17,330 nt of DNA from UBA12403 sp043808565 (lineage in GTDB: Bacteria; Patescibacteriota; Patescibacteriia; UBA9934; GWF2-40-263), in the NCBI GenBank assembly GCA_043808565.1, contig JAZDEQ010000028.1, positions 1 to 17,330 of the forward strand, given 5' to 3'. Under the pieces are notes generated by a model that ran no database searches, had not been told where the DNA came from, and worked only from the letters and a program-made list of their open reading frames with translations. This document shows, piece by piece, positions 5,558 to 12,900 of this stretch. Every line of letters starts with the position of its first letter. The stretch's first letter is position 1. A program made the translations under genes and the position numbers.

Positions 5558-6226
5558 TTACTCCTGCTTCAAAACCACCCTTCGATAAATTGTGACCATT
5601 TTGGAATGACGAGTTTTAGCTTCGATGGTAATGACGTTTAAACCTCTTTCTAGAGTTACCGTTGTAGTAAACCGACCTTCAGGGTTTGGTAAAACCTGGT
5701 TACCATCAACAAAAATTTCCGCAGCTTTTTTTACTTGGCCTTGAACAGAGATAATCGCATTGTCGACAGAAATATTGTCTTGGGGGGCAAAGATTTCGAT
5801 TTTTGGTGGTGACAATAAAGAATTGATTTGCCAGCCAAGATAAATGATCAAGGCAGTAAAAAGAATAAAACCTACGGCGATTTTTCTTAAACGATGGACA
5901 GAAAAAAAAGCCAAGGCTCGAGTTTTTTGAACCGGTAAACGATGGGGGGCAATTAAATCACAGGAGCGACATTCTTCTTCAAAGAGAGACAAAAAATATT
6001 TTTCATCGCCCCTTAAGGCGGCGACATATTTTTTTAAATAATTTTTTGTGTAAAGTGGTTCGGGTAAAATTTCGTATTTGCCAAGTTCTAAAGCTTCGAG
6101 AAATTTTTTTTGAATCTTGGTGATTTCAGCCATTTCTTTGAGCGACCAATTATGATGTTTCCGCAAAGCTCGAAGTTTTTCTCCGAGTGTTTCCTCTTTT
6201 TTTAAATTATGGACAAAAAAAGCCAT
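5558..6226 (-). CDS. RodZ-like membrane protein with N-terminal HTH and outer beta domain
   Basis: The 222-residue protein has three parts: a RodZ/Xre-type helix-turn-helix domain at about 13-85 (LGEKLRALRKHHNWSLKEM), one membrane helix at about 115-133 (IAVGFILFTALIIYLGW), and an outer domain of about 80 residues (142-222) that looks like an Ig-like or glucodextranase-B beta sandwich (IEIFAPQDNISV, IFVDGNQVLPNPEGRF, GLNVITIEAKT). RodZ links the MreB cytoskeleton to the cell-wall machinery; a shape or division role is inferred from this architecture and from its place downstream of ftsK. Some related proteins act only as membrane HTH regulators. It lies 63 bases after ftsK and is probably on the same transcript. 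Confidence 0.8.
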   Translation of the reverse strand: MAFFVHNLKKEETLGEKLRALRKHHNWSLKEMAEITKIQKKFLEALELGKYEILPEPLYTKNYLKKYVAALRGDEKYFLSLFEEECRSCDLIAPHRLPVQKTRALAFFSVHRLRKIAVGFILFTALIIYLGWQINSLLSPPKIEIFAPQDNISVDNAIISVQGQVKKAAEIFVDGNQVLPNPEGRFTTTVTLERGLNVITIEAKTRHSKMVTIYRRVVLKQE

Positions 6227-6255
6227 ATTTTTTTTGGGGATTATTTTGGGACATT

Positions 6256-6300
6256 AAACCCTTTAATGCCTCTGGTGCCTTTAATGCCTTTAGTGCCCCC
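6256..6300. repeat. 9-mer repeat overlapping the 3' end of ftsK
   Basis: Five in-phase units: AAACCCTTT, AATGCCTCT, GGTGCCTTT, AATGCCTTT and AGTGCCCCC. The unit is the same family as at 5476-5556. The ftsK stop codon (complement of 6290-6292) lies across the last two units, so the repeat supplies the stop and the last codons of the gene. Confidence 0.75.
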
Positions 6301-8719
6301 GAGTAGACGTGTCGTCTTCATCTAAATACTCACCTTCTTGAGCATCTAAAAATTTTTGATCTGGCGAAAGAAAAAAACCATTGTCATCTTCGTTTCCGTC
6401 GGTTTTTTCAACGTCTGCCACATTTTCCGAAGCCTGAGTAAAAGAGGTTTCGTCTTCTTTGTCCTCTTCAACTACCTCTTCAATCCTTTCAGCCTCTTTA
6501 GTCCCCGTCACATTCAACACCTCTTCAATTTTCAACATTTCTTTTCGCTCGGCAAATTCTCGATCGCGAGTTCCATCAGAGGGTGACCAGTTATTAATTA
6601 GAATTTCGCGAGGTTTAGAACCATCGGGTGGGCCAATCACGCCATTTTCTTCCAAAATATCTAACATGCGAGCCGCTCGACCATAACCAATTTTTAAACG
6701 ACGTTGTAAAAGTGAAGTTGAAGCGCGACCGGCTTGAGTGACAATATCAGCCGCTTCTTTTAGCATGGGGTCTGAATCATCGGTGTCGCTGGCACCATCA
6801 AAAATTGAACCAATTTTTTCTTTTTCTAAAACCGCATAATTATAGTCGGGCGTTTCTTCTTGTTTTAAGTATTCGACGATTCTTGTAACTTCAGCTTCGG
6901 AAACATAGGCACCTTGCAAACGGACGGGTTTAGAAAGTTCAGCTGAAGTGTAAAGCATGTCACCGCGACCCAAAAGTTTTTCGGCGCCTGAGCAATCAAG
7001 AATCGTTCGTGAATCAGTTTGCGAAGCTACGGCAAAAGCAATGCGTGAAGGGAAGTTGGCTTTGATGAGACCGGTAATAACATCGACGCTGGGGCGCTGG
7101 GTGGCTAAGACCAAATGAATACCCACAGCACGAGCCATTTGAGCAATACGAACAATTGTTCCTTCAATTTCATGACCACTGGAAGCCATGAGGTCAGCTA
7201 GCTCATCAATTAAAACCACAATGCGTGGCATTTTTTCTTCAACACGTTGATTGTAAGAGTTAATATCGCGAGCGCCGAATTTGGAAAGTAAATCTAAACG
7301 GCGTTCCATTTCTCGGACTGTCCACTTAAGAGCATTGACTGTGTCGTCAACTTTGGTAATTGGCGGAACTAGGAGATGAGGAATGCCTTCATATGAAGTT
7401 AATTCCACACGTTTTGGATCAACCATGATTAATTTCAGGTCATCGGGGCCATTGGTATAAAGAAGAGAAACAATAATTGTGTTAATACAAACGCTTTTGC
7501 CCGAACCAGTGGCTCCGGCGATCAAAAGGTGGGGCATTTTTTCTAGCGGCGAAACCCAAACTTTGCCAGTCACGTCTTTACCCAGGGCCACACTCAAATT
7601 AGTTGGTCGAGTTTTAAAAGCTTTAGCTTCTAAAAGATCGCGAAGGGAAACTGTGGCAATGGTTTGGTTAGGGACTTCAATACCAACCAAAGATTTTCCA
7701 GGAATTGGTGCTTCAATCCGAATTGGATGAGCGGCTAAAGCCAAAGCCAGATCGTTTTGCAGGGCGACAATGCGGGAAAGTTTAACACCTTCAGCTGGAC
7801 GTAGAGTGTACTGAGCAATTGTTGGACCAATGGCAATTTCCCCCATTTCCACCATAATATGAAATTGTTCAAAAGTTCGACGAATGATTTCTTTGTTTCT
7901 TTCAGTATCGCCAGAGTTAACTTTGGTTGAACGATATTCTAAAAGATCAATCGGCAAAGTAACTTGTCGGCGTTGTCTGGTGGTTAAAACTTTTTCAGCC
8001 GGTGGGGCAACTGTTGGACCAAGATTGGTGGCGTGAAAAGTTTTTTTAGTTTCTTCTTCGTTGGCTTCTTCAACTTCAGTTCCTTCAACCTCCTCAAGTT
8101 CATTTTCCTCCAGTTCGGTATTAAATTCTTTTGATAAAGCTTTTAGTTTTCTGCGATGTAATCTTTCGCCAAACCAACCAGTTAGATGTCGATGTAAACC
8201 GACAACGTTTCGGAGCGAGGTATTAAGAATCAAAAGAACAGAAATTAAAAGTAGGGCGCCCATTATAATTAGAGCTGCCCAAAAACCAGTTAGACGTAAC
8301 AATAAAACATTTAGCAGTTGTCCTACCCAGCCGCCAGTGACCATTAGTCTTTCATTCACTGGCTCAATATTTTTATTACTAAAAAGATTTATCAAACCAT
8401 TAAAAGAAAGAAAAAAGAAAATCAAACCTAAATAATTCCACGGACTCAGCCATTTTTTTTCTGGGAAAAGTAAGACTGCGCCTATCAGCACGAGTAAAAG
8501 AGGAATTAATAAACGATCAAGACCAAAAATTTTAGCCATGGTGTCATCAAGAATAATTCCTACTGTGCCAGCAATTTGGAAAAATGATAGGAGTAGCAAA
8601 GCCGCGGCGGCAAAAATAAAAATTACTGCAATGCCGCGTTTGGTTTCTGGGTTCATGGGCGGTAATTTAAATTTTACTGGCTCGGTTGGTCGATAACGAT
8701 TTTTTTTGTGTCTGGACAT
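6290..8719 (-). CDS. ftsK: DNA translocase FtsK
   Basis: FtsK is anchored at the division septum and pumps DNA to clear the terminus before closure. The 809-residue product has four N-terminal membrane helices (about 29-50, 68-86, 92-113 and 143-166), a charged linker rich in Glu (about 200-250), then the RecA-like motor with Walker A GATGSGKS at 402-409 and Walker B VVLIDELADL at 501-510, followed by ATQRPSVDVITG. A winged-helix gamma domain at about 650-710 (ASTSLLQRRLKIGYGRAARML) is the part that reads polarity sequences in DNA. A further acidic tail of about 95 residues follows, which is unusual since FtsK normally ends soon after gamma. The stop lies in a 9-mer repeat. The promoter is only about 9 bases from the ATG. 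Confidence 0.96.
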   Translation of the reverse strand: MSRHKKNRYRPTEPVKFKLPPMNPETKRGIAVIFIFAAAALLLLSFFQIAGTVGIILDDTMAKIFGLDRLLIPLLLVLIGAVLLFPEKKWLSPWNYLGLIFFFLSFNGLINLFSNKNIEPVNERLMVTGGWVGQLLNVLLLRLTGFWAALIIMGALLLISVLLILNTSLRNVVGLHRHLTGWFGERLHRRKLKALSKEFNTELEENELEEVEGTEVEEANEEETKKTFHATNLGPTVAPPAEKVLTTRQRRQVTLPIDLLEYRSTKVNSGDTERNKEIIRRTFEQFHIMVEMGEIAIGPTIAQYTLRPAEGVKLSRIVALQNDLALALAAHPIRIEAPIPGKSLVGIEVPNQTIATVSLRDLLEAKAFKTRPTNLSVALGKDVTGKVWVSPLEKMPHLLIAGATGSGKSVCINTIIVSLLYTNGPDDLKLIMVDPKRVELTSYEGIPHLLVPPITKVDDTVNALKWTVREMERRLDLLSKFGARDINSYNQRVEEKMPRIVVLIDELADLMASSGHEIEGTIVRIAQMARAVGIHLVLATQRPSVDVITGLIKANFPSRIAFAVASQTDSRTILDCSGAEKLLGRGDMLYTSAELSKPVRLQGAYVSEAEVTRIVEYLKQEETPDYNYAVLEKEKIGSIFDGASDTDDSDPMLKEAADIVTQAGRASTSLLQRRLKIGYGRAARMLDILEENGVIGPPDGSKPREILINNWSPSDGTRDREFAERKEMLKIEEVLNVTGTKEAERIEEVVEEDKEDETSFTQASENVADVEKTDGNEDDNGFFLSPDQKFLDAQEGEYLDEDDTSTRGH

Positions 8720-8734
8720 AAAATGAATGCCAAT

Positions 8735-8763
8735 ATTTTAGCATTTCGGCCGACTATTGACAA
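8735..8763 (-). promoter_or_regulatory. ftsK promoter, sharing its -35 with a divergent promoter
   Basis: On the minus strand TTGTCA (8763-8758) and TAAAAT (8740-8735) are 17 bases apart, both 5/6 matches. The expected start is near 8728, so the ftsK mRNA would have a leader of only about 9 bases. The -35 overlaps the opposite-strand TTGACA at 8757-8762 by five bases. Confidence 0.7.
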
Positions 8764-8785
8764 AAAGGCAATTTTGTGGTATCCT
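8757..8785 (+). promoter_or_regulatory. Promoter of the 8791-9136 RNA
   Basis: TTGACA (8757-8762, full consensus) and TATCCT (8780-8785, 4/6) are 17 bases apart, predicting a start near 8791-8793. No reading frame of useful length follows; a structured, non-coding stretch with a terminator-like end does. Confidence 0.7.
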
Positions 8786-8790
8786 AGCTT

Positions 8791-9136
8791 GTCTTAGAAA
8801 GTGTCCAAGTGGCAAGTGTCTTTGCTGATGAAATCATTAAAAAGCCGGAACTTCTAACCACTTGGCCAATCTGAGACTAAATTTACAACCCACCGAAAAC
8901 TAACCGCGTCCTTGTTGTTGGTGAGAGTCGTCGTTAGAATAGTTAACCGCTCCAAAACGGAGGGTAAGAGGGCTGGCGAATTGTCCGACCTTGTTGCTGG
9001 ATAATACGTCTTAAACTTTTGTTGATTCAAACAAGGCTTCGGCTTTCTTTGAAACCAGTAAAAGTTTTCCCCATGATGTCATGCTTAACCGCAGACCAAC
9101 CATGGTTCTTATCTTCCGTTATGTGGCGGTTTTTTT
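8791..9136 (+). ncRNA. Probable independently transcribed structured RNA, family unknown
   Basis: The transcript would be about 345 nt, from the promoter at 8757-8785 to the T-run at 9131-9136. GTCTTAGA (8791-8798) pairs with TCTGAGAC (8870-8877, one G-U) and inside it CCAAGTGG (8805-8812) pairs with CCACTTGG (8858-8865), making an 87-nt 5' domain. Other hairpins include CTCC/GGAG around an AAAAC loop near 8950 and a UUCG-capped stem with arms TTCAAA and TTTGAA at about 9026-9053. There is no tRNA-like end as in tmRNA and no GAGGAAAGTCC or ACAGAA as in RNase P RNA, although GGTAAGAG (8963-8970) is shared with the latter. Length is in the range of those RNAs. Identity remains open; 1.2 kb between ftsK and rpoB without a coding frame supports a non-coding role. 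Confidence 0.5.
9087..9136 (+). terminator. Terminator-like end of the 8791-9136 RNA
   Basis: AACCGC (9087-9092) pairs with GCGGTT (9126-9131), followed by a run of T to 9136. The 33 bases between contain their own small hairpin (AGACC with GGTTCT). The branched loop is larger than in a standard terminator. Confidence 0.5.
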
Positions 9137-9140
9137 GTTT

Positions 9141-9270
9141 GTTACTAATCTACTAATCTCCACGAATCCTACTAATTAATAAGGCTGTAGATTATTCTTT
9201 TTATATAGCCAATATTCGTGGCCGGTTCGTAGATTGGTAGGATTTGTAGAAAAATTAGTAGATTAGTAAC
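9141..9270. repeat. Long inverted repeat built from ACTAATCT words
   Basis: Bases 9141-9157 and 9254-9270 are perfectly complementary over 17 bp. A second segment, AATCCTACTAAT (9165-9176), pairs with ATTGGTAGGATT (9233-9244), 12 bp with one G-U. ACTAATCT is repeated in tandem at 9144-9159. The pattern matches the opposed-word spacers elsewhere in the window, again with a different word. It separates the two candidate RNAs. Confidence 0.75.
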
Positions 9271-9289
9271 AACAAGCAGATCCGTTTAC

Positions 9290-9318
9290 TTGCTAAAAGT
9301 AAAAAAAAATGGTTTAAT
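9290..9318 (+). promoter_or_regulatory. Promoter of the second candidate RNA, with an A9 run in its spacer
   Basis: TTGCTA (9290-9295, 4/6) and TTTAAT (9313-9318, 5/6) are 17 bases apart; the spacer holds nine consecutive A (9301-9309). The expected start is near 9325. Confidence 0.5.
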
Positions 9319-9324
9319 ACACAA

Positions 9325-9505
9325 TCATAAGGATCTCCTGATTCTGGAGTCGCAAAGCTTAACGATGTCGCCGAATCATTGTCGCGAACGCTCTCCCTTG
9401 TTTATTCGAGGGAAAATCTCTCTCCTCGCGTTTGTCAAACATTGGCTTGGTGTCTTCGCTTAAATCATCGTTTTAGCTTTGTGGCTTTAGGGTCGGGAGT
9501 TTTTA
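9325..9505 (+). ncRNA. Candidate structured RNA, 6S-like in shape
   Basis: A long-range double stem closes the centre: CAAAGCT (9353-9359) with AGCTTTG (9475-9481) and AACGATG (9361-9367) with CATCGTT (9466-9472). Inside is a wide open region, then an upper stem CGCGA (9383-9387) with TCGCG (9426-9430) and a tip hairpin CCCTTG/CGAGGG around TTTATT. Closing stem, bubble and upper stem at about 180 nt recall 6S RNA, but I see no diagnostic sequence. A 5' CTCC can pair locally with GGAG (CTCCTGATTCTGGAG) or with the GGAG just before TTTTT near 9500, which could be a switch. The 3' end is uncertain and there is no coding frame. Confidence 0.4.
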
Positions 9506-9507
9506 GT

Positions 9508-9516
9508 TGTGGATAA
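9508..9516 (-). other. DnaA-box match upstream of rpoB
   Basis: The minus strand reads TTATCCACA, an exact classical DnaA box. A plus-strand near match, TTGTCCACA, lies at 9619-9627 inside the rpoB promoter spacer. Single 9-mers can occur by chance. Confidence 0.35.
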
Positions 9517-9539
9517 GATTTGTGACGGTCGTTCATAAT

Positions 9540-9569
9540 TTGAGTTTTTTGGCTTAAATTAGATAAAAT
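9540..9569 (+). promoter_or_regulatory. Upstream promoter candidate for rpoBC
   Basis: TTGAGT (9540-9545) and TAAAAT (9564-9569) are 18 bases apart, 4/6 and 5/6 matches. A further TTGACA at 9580-9585 has only a weak -10 (TTTTAG at 9603-9608), so tandem starts upstream of the main promoter are possible. Confidence 0.4.
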
Positions 9570-9611
9570 ATATTAAGGCTTGACAAGATTGTTTTTCCCC
9601 AGTTTTAGATC

Positions 9612-9640
9612 TTGACGTTTGTCCACAGGTTTGATATAGT
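9612..9640 (+). promoter_or_regulatory. Main rpoBC promoter
   Basis: TTGACG (9612-9617) and TATAGT (9635-9640), both 5/6, are 17 bases apart. The start would be near 9647, giving a leader of about 280 bases. The DnaA-box-like TTGTCCACA (9619-9627) sits in the spacer. Confidence 0.75.
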
Positions 9641-9646
9641 TGCGGC

Positions 9647-9928
9647 GCACTTGCCGAAAATTTCGGCTAATCTTCGCCCCGTTTAGGGCAGAAAGGTCTA
9701 CCGGGCGGACCTCCAGCAAAAGCTTCGTCCATCTTTTTATAGTGGGGCCTCTCTTTATAGAGAGGTGAGAAGCATGAAACTTTTTTTCCATGCTGGCCAA
9801 AAAATCATCAGCAACTATCGCTCTCCGTCAGTCGGATGTGATGGCGCTGTCCTGCCTAATAAATAAAGAACCATAAAAGCCTTCCTTTTTACAAAAGGGA
9901 TGGATTTTTTGTTTCTATATAAATTTAT
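9647..9928 (+). promoter_or_regulatory. Structured 5' leader of rpoB
   Basis: The leader has a series of hairpins: GCCGAAAATTTCGGC (9653-9667), GCCC/GGGC (9676-9689), GGTC/GACC (9695-9711), CCTCTCT/AGAGAGG (9748-9765), AGCATG/CATGCT with extra A-T pairs (9771-9794) and TCCG/CGGA (9824-9836). It ends in the terminator-like stem at 9880-9910. No convincing coding frame is seen. In most bacteria rpoB follows rplJL and is controlled through the L10 leader; here no rplJL precedes it, so this leader may hold a separate control on RNA polymerase synthesis. Confidence 0.55.
9880..9910 (+). terminator. Attenuator-like hairpin just before rpoB
   Basis: TTCCTTTT (9882-9889) pairs with AAAAGGGA (9893-9900), eight pairs with one G-U, a three-base loop, and one further pair beyond a mismatch. 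Six T follow at 9905-9910, then the rpoB ATG at 9929. The position inside the leader of an essential operon suggests attenuation, not final termination. Confidence 0.5.
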
Positions 9929-12900
9929 ATGATCTATCGTTTAACCCCACCAAAGGAACTCGAGCGCCATCGGTTTGGTACCTTACCCGATGCCATGGAA
10001 CTTCCAGAACTAACCGAGATTCAATTGCGATCTTATAGTTGGTTTATGGAAGAAGGTTTGCGAGAATTGTTTGATGAAATTAGTCCGATTCGCGATTTTA
10101 TTGGTCGTGATTTGGAATTGCATTTCGATGATTTTTATCTCGATGAACCAAAATTCGACGAAGTTACTTCACGTAATAAAAATATTACTTTTGAAGCACC
10201 GTTGCGTATTAAAGCTCGCTTGGTTAATAAGCGAGCCAATATGGTAAAAGAACAGGAAATCTTTTTGGGTGATTTACCAGTCATGACTCCTCGTGGCACG
10301 TTTATTGTTAATGGCATTGAGCGGGTGATTGTTTCTCAGCTTGTTCGTTCGGCTGGGGCTTTTTTTACTGCTGAAGTGCAACGCGGCCGCCGTTATTATG
10401 GGGCCAAGATTATTCCTAATCGCGGCGCTTGGTTAGAATTCGAAACTGATATTCGTAATGTTATTTGGGTTAAAATCGATCGCAAACGTAAAGTAACAGT
10501 TACAGCTTTGCTTCGATCTTTTGGTTATTTTACCGATGAAGAAATAACCGCTCTCTTTGAAGATGTCGATACTCATCCAATGAATCATTATATTGAAGCA
10601 ACTTTAAACAAAGATCCATCTAAAGATGAAAATGGCGGTTTGATTGATGTCTACAAACGTATCCGTCCCGGTGATTTGGCCACACCAGATAATGCTAAGT
10701 CACTTATCCATTCCATGTTTTTTAATTTTGATCGTTATGATTTTGGTAAGGTCGGTCGCTTTAAATTTAATTTGCGTTTTGGTTTAGATGCCTCGGAACC
10801 AGAGATTACCCCCGAAGAAAAACGGATTCTTCACAAAGAAGATTTAGTACAAATTGTTCGCGAAATTATTCGTTTGAATATTACTCAAGAAAATCCCGAC
10901 GACGTTGACCATTTGGGCAATCGTCGAGTGCGAGCGGTAGGCGAGCTTATTCAGGGTCGTTTTCGAGTTGGCTTGGCGCGTATGGAGCGAATTATTAAGG
11001 ATCGTATGTCAACTCAAGATATCGAAGCCTTAACACCAGCTCGATTGATTAATGCCAGACCAGTTATTGGCTCAGTGCGTGAGTTTTTCATGTCTTCACA
11101 GCTTTCACAGTTCATGGACCAAATGAATCCTTTGGCCGAGCTTGAACACAAACGTCGTTTATCGGCCATGGGTCCGGGCGGTCTTTCTCGTGAGCGAGCT
11201 GGATTTGAAGTTCGTGACGTTCACCCAACTCACTATGGTCGTATTTGCCCGATTCAAACACCAGAAGGTCCAAACATTGGTTTGGTGGGTCAGTTGGCTA
11301 GCTATGCCGTGGTTAATAAATACGGTTTTATCGAAACACCATATCGAAAGACCGAAAAAATCAAGGATAAAAAAGGCAAAATGCGCGTGCATGTGACCGA
11401 TGAAATCGAATACATTAATGCCTTTAAAGAAGACAAACACGTTACCGTTCCAGCCACTATAAAAATGGACGAAGAAGGCTTTATTATCGATGAATTTGTC
11501 AGTGCTCGAAAATTTGGTGAGCCACAAATTGTGCCAGTTGAAGAAGTTGACTATGTTGATGTTTCTTCTAAACAAATTGTTTCGGTTGGTACAGCTTTGG
11601 TGCCTTTTCTAGAACACGATGACGCCACTCGGGCGCTCATGGGTACAAACATGCAACGTCAGGCCGTACCTACCATTAAAGCTCAGTCGCCAATAGTTGG
11701 CACAGGAACAGAAAAACGGGCGGCTCGTGATTCAGGTCACGTGGTTTTGGCTGGCGAAGATGGGGTGATTACAGCTGTTGACGGCAGTCATATAGAAATT
11801 ACTGATAAAAAAGATAATGCTCATCAATATCGATTAAATAAATTTCTTCGTTCCAATGCCTCGACTTGTATTAACCAAACACCAGCTGTTTCAATTGGCG
11901 ATAAAATTAAGCGTGGAGATTTATTAGCCGATTCTTCAGCTGTAGAAAAAGGTGAATTAGCACTTGGTCAAAATGCTTTGGTAGCTTTCATGATTTGGGA
12001 AGGTTACAATTACGAGGACGCGGTTATTTTAAACGAACGTTTGGTTCACGACGATCGTTTTACTTCAGTCCATATTGAAAATTACACTCTTGATGTTCGT
12101 GATACTAAGCTTGGTCCTGAAGTTATTACTTCTGACATCCCTAACGTTTCTGAAGAAAAATTGAAAAATTTAGACATGGAGGGAGTCATTCGGGTTGGTG
12201 CTGAAGTAAAATCAGGCGATATTTTGGTTGGTAAAATTACTCCCAAAGGCGAAACCGAACTTTCAGCCGAAGAAAAACTTTTGCGAGCTATTTTTGGTGA
12301 AAAAGCTCGGGACGTTCGCGATTCTTCCATGTATTTGGAACATGGTGAACATGGCAAGGTTGTTGATATTAAAGTTTTTTCGCGTGAGGCCGGCGATAAA
12401 CTGCCGCCAGGGGTAGTTAGATCAGTTCAGGTGGCCGTGGCTGATTTGCGTAAAATTCAAGTTGGCGACAAAGTAGCCGGACGCCACGGTAATAAAGGCG
12501 TTATTTCTAAAGTTGTACCAATTCAAGACATGCCGTTTCTTGAGGACGGTACACCAGTCGACGTTATTCTTACTCCACTTGGCGTGGTTTCTCGTATGAA
12601 CCTCGGGCAGATTTTAGAAACACATTTGGGCTTAGCCGCCAATGCTTTAGGTTATAAAGTAGCCACACCGGTTTTGAACGGTGTTAGCGAAAAGAATATT
12701 CACGACGAATTAAAGCGAGCTGGTTTTCCTGAATCAGGACAATTGGTTTTGTGCGATGGTCGAACCGGCGAACCTTTTGGCAACCCAGTAACCGTTGGTT
12801 ATATGTATATGTTAAAACTCAACCACATGGTTGAGGATAAAATTCACCAGCGGTCAATCGGTCCATATTCGCTTATTACTCAACAGCCACTTGGTGGTAA

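Noticed and set aside
8801..8857. Short GTG-started frame (18 codons) inside the 345-nt RNA
   Set aside because: It lies within the long-range stem region and has no supporting signal; a leader peptide cannot be excluded but is unsupported.
8963..8970. GGTAAGAG, as in the P12 region of RNase P RNA
   Set aside because: The flanks do not pair as in P12, and the universal GAGGAAAGTCC and ACAGAA segments are absent, so I do not call rnpB.
8791..9505. tmRNA or SRP RNA in the gap
   Set aside because: No T-arm-like GTTCGAATCC with an acceptor end on either strand, and no GGAA/GCAG SRP core was found.
9573..9800. 75-codon minus-strand reading frame, Lys/Arg-rich
   Set aside because: It lies over the rpoB promoter and structured leader, has no recognisable domain, and its composition fits a chance frame.
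11093..11176. Rifampicin-region substitutions in RpoB (for example Met in QMNPL)
   Set aside because: Most changes are common among bacteria, so resistance cannot be claimed.
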